In this document: positions 12,901 through 21,879 of the stretch, piece by piece
How positions within the stretch are numbered: the first letter of the stretch is position 1
Layout of the letters: each line of letters opens with the position of its first letter
From: Xanthostigma xanthostigma
Lineage: Eukaryota; Arthropoda; Insecta; Raphidioptera; Raphidiidae
Assembly (NCBI GenBank): GCA_963575645.1
Contig: OY754466.1
Coordinates: forward strand, 42,750,001 to 42,814,000
Direction of reading: 5' to 3'
Length of the DNA stretch: 64,000 bases
Made by a program: the position numbers and the translations under genes
Notes under the pieces: generated by a model
Seen by the model: only the letters and a program-made list of their open reading frames with translations
Told to the model about the DNA's origin: nothing
The model's database searches: none

Positions 12901-15555
12901 AACGGAAATTTTCGTATAGTGACACTTTTGCAATAAAACATGAATCTTACAAAAAGTGAAAAGTTAATTTTTTTATATAGTGTCACTATTGTTTTCAACG
13001 TGCGATATGCTGGGTTGCAGAAAGGATTGTCAAAAAAATTGATTTGACAATGATCTTAGATTGTGATTATAACATTACAATTTACTTACATCAGGAGCAG
13101 TCTAATGTCGTGAAACTCCCTGTCATCTAGAATAGAGTGACTCACACAAAAACAAAAATAATTGATCTGCATAGAAAAAGATCGCCTTTCAGGCTAAATT
13201 TTGAGCAAAATGCGTAGAAAAACGTTGTTTGGAAGTGGAAATTGTACAAAAGACGATTCTAAATACATGTATACACAGTTCAAGTTTCAATTGATTGATT
13301 ATTTTTCGAGCAAGATCGGTTAATGTGAAGAAATATGTATGGTCACAATATCTTAGGTCATTGTCAAATCAAATTTTCTGTCAATGTTTTCTGTAACTGA
13401 GCATTAATCTATACTAATATATAAAGCTGAAGAGTTTGTTTGTTTGTTTGAACGCGCTAATCTCAGGAACTACTGGTTCAAATTGAATAAAATTTTTTTT
13501 GTTGGATAGCCCATTTACCGAGGAAGGCTATAGGCTATATAATATTACGCTACGACCATTAGGAGCGGAGCTTTAATGAAAAATGTTGCAAACATTATCT
13601 CAAAAATAAGCTTCTATTCATGTGAAATGCACTAACTAGATATACTCATATTAGTGATGAAAGAACACAACCTCAGATAGATCAATCGGTAGCGCATGCG
13701 ACTGTCAATATCAGGGTTGTGGGTTCGAGCCCCACGTTGGGTGAATATATTTTTATTTTTTTTATTTTTTACATTGCTTTCTTCTAAGGCTTACATTTAA
13801 TTTTATTTAATTCATTTAAAAAAAATTATTAGTTAAAAAAAGTTTAAATACTGCTCTTTATCAACAAAAACTTTTGAACGGTAACTCCGATCATCATGAA
13901 ATTTGGACACAACATTCATCTCGGTAAACTAAGATGAATGTGTATACTCATGTCCCTTCCTTCCCCATTCATTCTTTTGCACCCGGGTGAAACCGGGCGG
14001 GACCGCTAGTATTATTAAAAAAAACAATAACAGTTGAATGGATGTAATGTCAATTAGGAAGTTTGACATATTTAAATATACCTTACAGTTATGACTAACT
14101 ATATTATTAGTTATTACTTGGCACATTGCGCCGCGGGACGTCATAATAGCCATAAGCCAACAAGGCGTCGATCAATCTTGTTTTCGGATCCAAGTACAAA
14201 AAATTGAATACACTGTTGAATTCAAAAATATCGAAATAACGTTTTCAGCATTTTCGAAAATATCCTTATTATGATAATATGACACTATCATTATAAGTAT
14301 TTTCGTCAAGTTGAAACTTTCTAATTGTTAATTTAATTAACCGAAACGTTGGGCGAATCTTTATAAAAAAAATACATATAATAATTAATTAAGAATTTAA
14401 TTTGGGTTACCTATTCATTAATGGTATATTATGCGACTAGTGAGAGAAGGAGAAGTGAAATATTCTCCTTCGATCAATGGTCGCACATAATACTTTATTC
14501 AACTAGCACGACTAATATATAATCGGGGCCCTGATAAAAGAGGGAAAAATAATAAATCACTTCATTGATTGACGTACCCACCGCCCTCGATGCACACAAG
14601 ATGGCCCTGACTTTCGCTGAATTGCGATGCTGTTTTCATATATACAAATCGCTACCGCGTTCCTATTGATCCAGAAACTATGCAGTAATAATTCATTACC
14701 GTACAGTTTCGGCTCGCTACCGCGTTCCTATTGGTTCAGAAACTTTGCAGTAATACATTATCATACAGTTTCGGCTCATTATTAGCACTCTACGCGTCAA
14801 CATGAAGTAATTTATTATTTCTCCCGAATTTAGCAGGGCCCCGAAATTATATATTACTCACGCGTGTTGAATAAAAATTATTTTTTTCAAAAAATGCAAA
14901 AATTAATGTTGTCTGAAGTCGGTAAAATTTTATTGTAATATGACATTTTTATAACGTAAGTCTGAGATTTACCTGGATGATTTTGAGGACCATTTGGATG
15001 ATTTTGCGGTCCACCCGGATGTCCCTGCTGTGGTCCATGGCCAGGATGAGGCATTCCTTGATGTGGGCCTCCAGGATGCATCTGAGGGCCACCAGAAAGT
15101 CCCATGTTAGGCGGAGGAACATTTCCAGGTGGCATGTGATGTCCGGGCGGAGGCGTGCCGTGCATACCGGAATGTGCCGGATGTCCGTTCGGTGGCATCC
15201 CGGGATGTGGTTGTGGACCGCCCATATTATGAGGTCCCGGAGAATGTGACATGACCATAGGGCCGTGTTGTGGACCCGGTCCTTGCATACCTGGATGTCC
15301 GGGACCGCTGCCACCTTGCGACGGTTGATTTGGTGGCATATGTCCTTGAGGTCCTTGAGACATGGGACCCATAGGACCTTGTTGCATTCCGTGTGATGGT
15401 GGACCGTTCAAATGACCCATCGGAGGACCAGACTGGTGTCCTTGATATGGACTGTGAGGCGATTGGGGAGGAGCAGGACTCTGCGTAGGAGGACCCATTG
15501 GGCTCGGAGCCTGGGGAGGGGGCATGGGACTGCTCTGTGGCGATGGACTTGCCAT
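3785..15555 (-). CDS. brm: Brahma, SWI/SNF (BAP/PBAP) ATPase, N-terminal part; 5 exons, 3' end outside window
   Basis: Coding exons in transcript order are 14973-15555, 11792-12274, 11091-11383, 4572-4804 and 3785-3941. They sum to 1749 nt, or 583 codons without a stop, and the phases agree at every joint. The protein begins MASPSPQSSPMPPPQAPSP, nearly identical to the start of fly Brahma, and continues as a Gly/Pro/His/Gln-rich low-complexity region. From about residue 480 comes the BRM-type sequence ALQRAIDSMEEKG and DPRYSQLIALR. The QLQ domain (FNTTQLAQLR, then MQIVAYKLLARNQPL) is split over exons 4 and 5. The family remodels nucleosomes in the nucleus as the catalytic subunit of SWI/SNF. 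The HSA, helicase and bromodomain regions (fly Brm is roughly 1600 residues) must lie beyond position 1. The start has A at -3 and G at +4. An acceptor just upstream (AG at 15567-15568) points to a 5' UTR intron. The third intron holds a complete opposite-strand gene. Identity is very secure; exact ends of exons 2 and 5 are less so. Confidence 0.95.
4572..4804 (-). CDS. brm: brm coding exon 4 (pre-QLQ region and first half of QLQ domain)
   Basis: A 233-nt exon with a strong acceptor (TTTTTCAG) and donor AAG then GTTAGT. After a Gly/Pro-rich opening it encodes the highly conserved BRM segment LNALQRAIDSMEEKG, DPRYSQLIALRNR and FNTTQLAQLR. This is the most diagnostic part of the gene in the window. 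Confidence 0.95.
5851..9907 (+). CDS. IMPA1: Inositol monophosphatase (IMPase), complete, 6 exons, nested in a brm intron
   Basis: Exons are 5851-5919, 6143-6270, 7102-7364, 7423-7519, 8521-8672 and 9816-9907. All introns are GT-AG and the 801-nt sum encodes 266 residues, close to the usual IMPase length of about 270-280. Family marks in order are: WDVVTEFDRKVE (substrate and Mg site region), FIAEES (metal-binding Glu), the signature DPIDGTMNFVRG (metal-binding Asp residues), and WDVAAGALIVREAGG near the C-terminus (third metal Asp). The family hydrolyses inositol monophosphates to free inositol in the cytosol, using Mg, and is the lithium-sensitive step of inositol recycling. The ATG has A at -3 and nothing better lies upstream. 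A possible poly(A) signal lies at 10116-10121. The whole gene, on the plus strand, lies between brm exons 4 and 3. Introns 2, 4 and 5 carry repeats. All catalytic motifs are intact, so it is probably functional. Confidence 0.95.
6389..6725. mobile_element. MITE of the GCTGGGTTGCAG family, copy 1
   Basis: Begins GCCGGGTTGCAGAAAG and ends with a degenerate mirror (GCATCCCGAC). Its interior (GACAATGACTAGATTGTGAT, then ATTGATCTT and GTAGAAAAA) aligns with copies at 13009-13405 and 61324-61722. It lies in IMPase intron 2. Confidence 0.7.
7569..7811. mobile_element. Foldback element with 40-bp tandem repeats inside
   Basis: Arms of about 30 bp (GTTCGTTCCAAGCAGCCGCG and its mirror) enclose a second inverted pair (ACAGTCTTGT and ACAAGACTGT). 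Between them a 40-bp unit starting CTTGCGCAGT repeats at 7634, 7674 and 7714, with a partial fourth at 7754. It lies in IMPase intron 4. A related but degenerate element lies at 39795-39986. Confidence 0.8.
8069..8293 (+). other. Small open frame of 74 codons in IMPase intron 4
   Basis: A free-standing ATG-to-TAA frame beginning MHDPPVDVIPTLTLIG, with mixed, protein-like composition and no splice sites that would join it to the IMPase exons in frame. It is not recognised. It may be a remnant of an inserted element or a chance frame. Confidence 0.2.
9118..9449 (+). mobile_element. Helitron-type element, non-autonomous
   Basis: The 3' end has the hairpin core CGGGTGAAACCGGG, then CCGCTAG followed by T, as expected for a Helitron CTRR end. 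The 5' end TATATACTTATATAAAAC is the common start of such insect elements but has lost the leading TC. It lies in IMPase intron 5. Confidence 0.6.
9638..9735. repeat. Small foldback repeat with TTAATGCATT ends, copy 1
   Basis: An imperfect palindrome whose arms read TTAATGCATTG at the left and GTAATGCATTAA at the right, with TTTTATGTGGAACGA inside. The same structure lies at 49010-49114. Confidence 0.6.
10116..10121 (+). terminator. Candidate poly(A) signal of the IMPase gene
   Basis: AATAAA lies about 210 nt after the IMPase stop codon, just before an ATT repeat. The position is reasonable for a short 3' UTR. No cleavage evidence can be seen. Confidence 0.45.
10428..10940. mobile_element. 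Mariner-like palindrome with an extra direct arm copy
   Basis: The centre is a Tc1/mariner-type inverted pair, TACACTACTGGCCAAAAGTA and its mirror (10722-10803). The arms extend outward to about 10569 and 10940 over the sequence with CAATCGTTTGTTCTACG. A third, direct copy of the arm lies at 10428-10550. It lies in the brm intron that holds IMPase. Confidence 0.75.
11091..11383 (-). CDS. brm: brm coding exon 3
   Basis: A 293-nt exon that enters in phase 1 (Gly codon split) and leaves in phase 0 at PSQ with a good donor, CAA then GTAAG. It encodes more HPG/GPP-rich sequence, including Met-containing motifs such as GPGMPMQNAGQNYPGHPMG. It is followed by the 6.3-kb intron that contains the inositol monophosphatase gene. 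Confidence 0.9.
11792..12274 (-). CDS. brm: brm coding exon 2 (GPQxHPx heptad repeats)
   Basis: A 483-nt exon in phase 1 at both ends, so it could be skipped without a frameshift. It reads as successive heptads such as GPQGHPS, GPQSHPP and GPQSHPG, then a looser HPG-rich region. The acceptor is CTACAG followed by GTCC. The donor is the unusual CAAG then GTCTGC, chosen because it keeps the Gly codon split as in exon 1 and joins exon 3 in frame. The reading frame runs on into intron for some 15 codons before a stop, so a different donor is possible but none nearby looks better. Confidence 0.85.
12361..13009. mobile_element. MITE with 19-bp perfect ends, 649 bp
   Basis: CATATCGCACGTTGAAAAC at 12361 is exactly mirrored at 12991-13009. 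Several GTGTCAC-type subrepeats lie inside. It directly abuts the next MITE, in brm intron 1. Confidence 0.75.
13009..13405. mobile_element. MITE of the GCTGGGTTGCAG family, copy 2
   Basis: Begins GCTGGGTTGCAGAAAGGATT and ends TTCTGTAACTGAGC. The inner subterminal mirror, ATTGTCAAA near the left and TTTGACAAT-type at the right, is shared with copies 1 and 3. Confidence 0.75.
13408..14009 (+). mobile_element. Helitron, non-autonomous, 602 bp, complete ends
   Basis: Starts TCTATACTAATATATAAAG after an A and ends with stem-loop CCCGG-GTGAAA-CCGGG, then GCTAG before a T. That is the A/T insertion, 5'-TC and CTAG-3' layout of Helitrons. No Rep/helicase coding is present. It carries a tRNA-like segment at 13671-13743 and lies in brm intron 1. 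Confidence 0.8.
13671..13743 (+). pseudogene. Degenerate tRNA-Lys-like sequence inside the Helitron
   Basis: The T-arm half is nearly perfect (GTGGGTTCGAGCCCCACG) and the D-arm shows ATCAATCGGTAGCGC, as in arthropod tRNA-Lys. The anticodon stem has two mismatches and the loop reads CTGTCAA instead of CTCTTAA. The acceptor stem pairs poorly. It is a pseudo-tRNA or SINE head, not a working gene, though the B box remains intact. Confidence 0.75.
14428..14874. repeat. Interspersed inverted-repeat element, copy 1
   Basis: A hairpin (GCGACTAGTGAGAGAAGGAG and its mirror, 14428-14500) is followed by a larger foldback. TTATTCAACTAGC with CGGGGCCCTGATAAA at 14500-14580 is mirrored at 14802-14874 (AGCAGGGCCCCG, then GTTGAATAA). 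The copy at 25707-26233 has the same order. Confidence 0.75.
14973..15555 (-). CDS. brm: brm coding exon 1 (start codon, Pro/Gly/His-rich N-terminus)
   Basis: The exon holds the ATG at 15555 and 194 full codons plus one base (phase 1). The donor reads CATCCAG then GTAA. The first 35 residues are the conserved SPSPQSSPMPPPQ-type start. After that come GH, GP and HP dipeptides that settle into a heptad pattern of the form GPQxHPx near the exon end. The acceptor for the untranslated leader is at 15567, so 15556-15566 is probably the tail of a 5' UTR exon. Confidence 0.93.
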
Positions 15556-15566
15556 TTTTCATTAAA

Positions 15567-16942
15567 CTAGAAAAATAAAGCATACCAAATCTTTTATCAA
15601 GCAAGACAAAAAAACATTACAAAAAAACTGACGAATAATACACAAAAGAACAAATTTATATCTGTTCCCTCAAAACTAGAGCACTGCTAAACCGATTTGA
15701 AAAAAATTCTTCAGTGTTTAAAAGCCTACTGCAGTGAGCAATAATATCAATATACATTCGGGCGAATCCGGACTGACAAGCTAGTTATAATCGGAGGAGA
15801 AAGGCTCTATTAACATTACTTCAATATGATTTACTTTTAGCAAAGTTAATTTGTAAAAACGTATTCGTCAATGTTTCGTAAATAATACACGTTTTATCAA
15901 AATATTACGTACATTCAACATGAAAGACAATTTTTATCAGGTAGATTATATTGTTGCAAAACTGCGTACGTTTGAGGCGTCTAAAATATTTACCCAAACG
16001 CCAGTCTTATTGAACACATTATTTTAAGACTTTTTGATATTTTTTTTTATAAAAAGTAGTTGATGGATTGATTTGTTTTTGGCCAGAAGCTGAATTTAAT
16101 TATTGTTGGAGCTTTTACAAAATTTCTTTCCTCTACTTTTTATTATATTATCAATTTACTTTTTTGTTGTATCGTTTAAAAACATATAATCAACAACAAA
16201 TAATACAAAAAAATATGCACAATCCATTACAATAAATAGCCACTACGAGATGATTAAAAAAATCATTATTTTATAACACGGTACGTAAAATACACATTAA
16301 AATTATTTTTTGGCGGTGATTGTACTTTTAAGTATGAAGATAGACAGTTATATGGTGGAGGAAGGGTGACAAAAAAACAAAGCCGACCGGTTTCAACACT
16401 AATTATAGCAAAATAATCAATAATTTTGTACGAAATAAAATTGTTAAGCAGGTATTTAAATACAACTTGATTGTGTATATTTCTGATTGAACAGAATCCA
16501 AATAATAATATAAATTTATATTAGAATAGAAATGGCTTGTTAAGGAATGGCATCTGCTTGTTGACCTTTCTGGTTATATGTAATTACAACACTCTCTTAC
16601 TTTTTATAGAATATAGAATAACACAGAATTGCACTAAATTGTCAATATTTATCCAGAACAATTTAATTTTCACTACATTTCATATAATTATTCTAAAAAT
16701 CACTTTTTTACATTGGTCAGTACACACGACAGACATTTTTAGCGTTGATGCTTTATTTCCACGCAATGCGCATGCTCGATTTTATTCCAGGGGTTTGGTA
16801 CTAGAAACAGCGGCATATTTGAAATATAAACGATTTCCATAATTTTTCACAAGAAATCTCTAAAATAAATTATCTGCGATAATTATTTGATTAATTGATT
16901 TTTAAAATGTATTTTTAGTAACGAAATTTAAAAAAGGCAATT
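15567..16942. promoter_or_regulatory. Shared upstream region of brm and the HAUS7-like gene
   Basis: Two divergent genes start 1387 bp apart, so both promoters should lie in this interval. The brm side contains a leader intron (acceptor at 15567-15568) whose first exon I cannot place. A Helitron-like 3' end lies at 15661-15784. No TATA box or initiator could be singled out in the AT-rich background, and no other gene is visible. Confidence 0.4.
15661..15784 (+). mobile_element. Helitron-like 3' end fragment
   Basis: ATTCGGGCGAATCCGGACTG and AAGCTAG followed by T resemble the hairpin and CTAG end of the other Helitrons, and CCGATTTGAAAAAAATTCTT upstream is typical of them. The 5' end is not recognisable. 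It lies just upstream of the brm start codon. Confidence 0.5.
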
Positions 16943-17924
16943 ATGAATGAACAGGAATATTTTCAAGAAATTAAATCATTATTTATTGAGTCGAAATATC
17001 CAAATGCCAACCACATGAGCGATGATGATATTAAATTAATAATATCTCCAGAAAATAGAATTAATTTTTTGATGTCGGTGTTTATGCAATTAGAAGATGA
17101 GGAACCATATTTGAATTTGAAAAAAAATAAAGAGAAGCAAAACAAACTTGGTTTATGGCTATTTAATCACGGATTTTGCAAGAAAAAAGAATACGTAAAC
17201 TTTGTGTCAGGAAGCATGTTAAATTTTAATAGGCAAATGCCAATCTTTCGAAGGATTTTTGAAAAATTACGTATCATTAATTATTTAGAACAAAATTCTG
17301 AAAACATTCCAAGAAGTTATGAAGAATCGACAGAAATCCAGAATATAGATTTGCATCTTAAAAAGAACATTAACATTTTACCGCCTCATATGTTTCCAAC
17401 GAAAAATTATTTTGAAAAAAGGACAAAAAACATTGACCTTTATAAAAACAATATTGAGAAATTAAAGCAAGACAGAGATAATCTAAAAGAAAGACTGCAA
17501 ATTTTGGAAAATAAACAGTTGCCAATTAATAATATGAATAGCGGTTACCAGTCCGATGCTTTGATAAAACAATTAGAAAACAGGAATGAAACTTTTCTGA
17601 AAGATTATGAAATATTTGAAAGTAAGAGCGGAACTTGGAGTGAACAAACAAATGAAGCCGAGGATATAATCAAAAATCTCGACAAAAATTTACAGATTAT
17701 TGCTAAGGTAAAAAATATCTTATTACAGATTTTTATTTATTTCAATTTTTTCTATTAAATAATTGTTGATTTTTTAGCTTCCTGTTGTATATGACAATAT
17801 AGAAAAATTGAAGGACATCAGTGAAAAAAAAAGTGCCACCGTTTCATCAGATGCTCGTAAATTGATAAAGGAGCAAAGTAAAGTAGCTGATGAAATGATG
17901 AACGCAATTTCTAATATACCATGA
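16943..17924 (+). CDS. Coiled-coil protein, tentative augmin subunit HAUS7-like; 2 exons
   Basis: Exon 1 is 16943-17707 (255 codons, donor AAG then GTAAAA). Exon 2 is 17778-17924 after the acceptor TTTTTAG, in phase 0, ending in TGA. The product is about 303 residues, rich in Lys, Glu, Asn and Ile. The N-terminal third looks globular and helical (SPENRINFLMSVF, LWLFNHGFCKKKEYVNFVSG), followed by a Glu/Lys/Leu-rich coiled coil (roughly residues 170-200 and beyond). The segment FLKDYEIFESKSGTWSEQTN and the overall plan resemble HAUS7 of the augmin complex, which recruits gamma-tubulin to spindle microtubules. This is a fold-level impression, not a firm family assignment. The ATG has A at -3. 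ATTAAA at 18004-18009 could serve polyadenylation. It starts 1.4 kb from brm, head to head. That it is a real gene is much surer than the function. Confidence 0.75.
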
Positions 17925-18003
17925 TAAGCGCTCGTTTTCAATAATTTCAGAATCTGTTTTCAACATTTAATTATATTATTATGCATATTTTTGTATCTTT
18001 TAA

Positions 18004-18009
18004 ATTAAA
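18004..18009 (+). terminator. Candidate poly(A) signal (ATTAAA) of the HAUS7-like gene
   Basis: ATTAAA lies 80 nt after the stop codon in very AT-rich DNA. It is the closest poly(A)-like hexamer, but such hexamers are common here by chance. Confidence 0.3.
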
Positions 18010-18920
18010 CTATTATCGGTATCTTGTTGAATTATTACTTACCATTGTAATCTTATATATTTTTTTTGTGATATTAATATTCGTATGAATTTTGTGAATG
18101 TCAAAAATATACGAACATTCGCGAATGCGAATATTCGTTACGTCACTAGTCAGTATATTCGTCTTTCTTCTTCGCCCTCAGAAGCGCTCAGTTGACCTTG
18201 ATAGATAATGGATTCAACCTTAGAGTAACTATATCTATGGATTCAACAAACAAATATTTTCGTTTTTATTATGATTTATTTTCATATTATTGCACTTTGT
18301 ACATTGAAGGGCAACAATAATATTCTTACAAATAATACCTAAAATCTATATTTGAAACTATAGGACTACATCCCAAGTTTTTCATTTCTTTATCTTAGAT
18401 GTTTCGTCTACAATCTAAAATGACTAATAATTTAGAAATATGCTAGCTAATAATAAAAATCGAAATAATGTACAGAAAAAAACATTCAAGAATCCATAAT
18501 TTCAAAAGACAGATAATTTGAAATTACTTTTTTTATATGGGCATAAGTTACAAAAAATAAAGTTTGACAGAAAATAGTTTTTAATTCTAACAATTAAACA
18601 ACTGATCAACAAAATGATTTTCTACAATAATGAAAAAAATATTATCACTGTACTGATATTGGATCCATTACTATTAAATTAAATTAAATTCATATTTTAC
18701 CGACCATGCGCAGTTAATTAAGGATGTAAGTTGGGTAATAATTGAAAATATATCTATCTTATTCAATTCACTAGAGAGATGAAGGATAGTTTGCGTAAGA
18801 CAGAACAATAATTCTAGGCCAATTATTGCCCATTTCAGACGTCTGCATTAAAAATTTAATAATAATTATCAAATGTGATAAAAAATGCGTCAATTTATAT
18901 TTAAAGAAAATTTTATAGTT

Positions 18921-19111
18921 AAGTCTAGGCACGCATAAATGATCGGTCGACCGAACTATCAAATAATAAACACAACTGTTATATGAAAAAGCACGCATCG
19001 ATTCATCCGATTTTGTGTCGGTTCATGTGCACTTTTTCATACAGCCCCGTTGTCATAACTATCCGATAGTTCGATCGGTCCATTTCATCACGCATGCGCG
19101 CCAAGCCTAGT
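18921..19111. mobile_element. Short MITE with CGATCGG-type arms
   Basis: GTCTAGGCACGCATAAATGA and GGTCGACCGAACTATC at the left are mirrored, with differences, by GATAGTTCGATCGGTCC and GCGCGCCAAGCCTA at the right. The target duplication is unclear. Confidence 0.6.
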
Positions 19112-20374
19112 TAATATGAATTGACGTACTTTTGTTTCATTCAATAATAAAAATTCCACAAGATTTTCTTGTACAGTACAAAAAAAACGATTCCTCAGCA
19201 CCCACCGATTGTTTCGAATTCATAAGTTCAATAGAAATATATCAAATACAAAATCGGACCATGGTAGTCACAAAAAATTTCCTCAGCGTCAACACATACC
19301 GTTTTTTAAATGTTGCTGTGTACTTATTTTTTGTAAAATTTTACGAACAAACGATTTTTTTCCTGGATCCATTTTCTGTACATTATTTTTATTTAGTGTT
19401 TTTTTTTTCTTCTTTACTATATTTATCACACTGTCATGTTTTTTGTTTATATTATTTATAATTTAGTATCATACATTATATTTATATTATAATTGTGTTA
19501 ATTATTATGTAATATTGCCATCAAAACATAGATCATAAACAATTCCTTTAAAAAAGATATTTTATTGGCATCTTTTTCTCTCACTCTCGTCAATTGCTTT
19601 ACAATTACTGTTTTGAATATAATCTATGTTGCAAAAAATGGCTATTTTTCTTTGTTTCTTTTTTCTCAGATAAAAATTGTTTGTTAATATAATCTTGAAC
19701 ACACAAAGAAGATATTACAAAAAAACATGCAGTCATTCAGTCGAACTCTTAACAGACGCCAACAGGATGTAAGTGGGATGGGGGACGGTCCTTGCTGAGA
19801 GCGTTAAACCAGATAGATTTTCTGGTAGCACAGATAGCCGCGTGCTATATAATAGCAGCACGTTATCTATATCACTATCGTTGATTGACGTATTCTATAT
19901 TCAAAGATCAAATATAGCTTAAGATGCTCGTCAACAGATGGCCAATGCTACGCCATCTATTGACGCCTATGAAAAGTGTCCTCATTTCGGTTGCCTTGGT
20001 TAATAATCTTCCTATAGAACATGTCAGTCAACGCTACTATATAAAATTCTTTCGTGTATGTTTAAACATTATTATAACTCACTCTGAAATTTTGAAGAAT
20101 AATAAACATTTTCGTTTGAAGTTTTTGACAAATTCCACTGGTATCATAGAGTAGACATCTAGCTTTCTTTTAAACAATTCACAAATTTTAATAACCAATA
20201 AACTTTAAGACAATCCGCACAGGGCTCGACTGTTTTTCAATTCGAGTTACGTTGTGATTATTTCGCAATCAATTGAGGTTCTTTGTCAGCACTCGAGCCG
20301 CGCCTGAATCTAAGTCAGACGTGTTGTTTCACAGGGCCGAGGAATCATAAGTGGGTATTCTTCAAATTACATAG

Positions 20375-20557
20375 TTGCACGTGGCAATATGTCAAGTAAT
20401 AGTTAGTTCAGATGAAGAAGATATGGTCGACCGTTATCAATACCGAAGACTGCAGAGAACAGTACAAAGAAAATATTGGCGCCACGTTTATATCGAGAGA
20501 AATATCGAGTGCAGGCTGTCTGTAGCGGCAGAGCAAAAGAATCAAACATGTACCTAG
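20375..20557 (+). pseudogene. Possible remnant of a Harbinger-type transposase N-terminus
   Basis: An open frame contains SSDEEDMV followed by a basic stretch with RRLQR and RKYWRHVYIERN, then stops. An acidic start followed by a basic segment with a YW or WW pair and an R-rich tail is the usual opening of PIF/Harbinger (HARBI1-like) transposases. Nothing of the catalytic DDE domain follows. The match is only by pattern. Confidence 0.25.
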
Positions 20558-21879
20558 TTTACAGCATTTTACAGAATTGCTTCTCGACCTGTAAGTACGG
20601 TTGCACACAACCAGTTTCAAATCGGTCGAGTTTCAGTCGTGCCATGTGCAGAGAGACTAAGACTGTTCTGTTTATTTATCAAAATATTGTTACTTTGGAA
20701 ATGATTTAAAAGAAAGCAACGTAACTGCTCTATGGTACTACTAGAATCTGGCAAAAACAATGATCTACTATTATTACTCTACACTATTTCAGGACGGATT
20801 ATTACTTTATTAAAAACTAGTGAGTTGATAAAACCTGCATCGACACGTTCTTTGAAATCCCAAGAGTAGTATAGAGTACATACTCGAGAGAGAGTTGGGC
20901 AACAAAACAAAGTCACGAAAGTGTGTCATTGTTCTTTTGTTTATCAAAAAGAACTTTATTAAAATCCTATCCTGAAATAATAGACAGTCAAATCTGAAAT
21001 CTTGGTAAATTAAACTTCCAGCGGGCGCATGCGTCAAACAGTATCTTAATTTTCAAAACAACGTCAAGTGACTATACTTTCAATGAATAATTAAAATTCC
21101 CTTTGAAAGTTATCCTGCTTGGAAATTGTTTAAATATAAGCAGGTTAACAAGTTTTGTTCGCCTCGCGCGAAAGTATGCAACCATCTGAGTTGTATTTTT
21201 AATAAACAACTGAATCGATGGCCCTACTGAAAAGTTAACAAATAAAAACTGTGGTTTAGCGTGACCGCTCAGAATTCGACTGATTGTCATAAGTTATAGC
21301 AATTTTATAATTAAGGTTTCTGTCTGTTTTAAATATAACGGTGCTCGAAATAGATCGTACTTTTTTCCTTGGTATTTCGACAACGAAATAAAATAAGCAT
21401 AAAACACAACGCAGTTTCAAAACAATATCGAAACGATTTTATACACTTTTATATTATACTTTATTCAAATATAATATCAAAGAATTGAAGAAAAACGCTT
21501 AATTTCGATATAGTAATAATACATTTAGGAAATAAATTTTAATAAAGCACTTTCATTTTCCATTAAAATGTTATGACGACTATAAAAAAATAACTTACAA
21601 GTAAAGAATATCACGTGGCCGCGTTTTCAATCGTACTGATGAAAATGTACAGAATTTGCTGTAAAATGTCATTCTGACTTCAAAACAATCGACAGTACTG
21701 ATTCCTTCTCTCAAAAGTGGGATAAAATATGTTTGAATTGTGTATATTTATCTTTATAACAAAACAAACTTCCAAACACACTTGCGGTTAATGTATTCAG
21801 TGACCAATAGTTGAACTAGTAGTATTCATTTTTTTCAAATTTACTGTCTTCAATTGTTTTGCTAATTTAGACTTTAGAG

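Larger units (their letters stand above)
18010..21879. other. Intergenic, mostly without recognisable features
   Basis: AT-rich DNA downstream of the HAUS7-like gene. Apart from the MITE at 18921-19111 and the possible transposase remnant at 20375-20557, I see no exon with both splice sites and a sensible frame, and no RNA gene. Confidence 0.5.

Noticed and set aside
13671..13743. A working tRNA-Lys gene
   Set aside because: Anticodon stem and acceptor stem mismatches, an altered loop and its location inside a Helitron.
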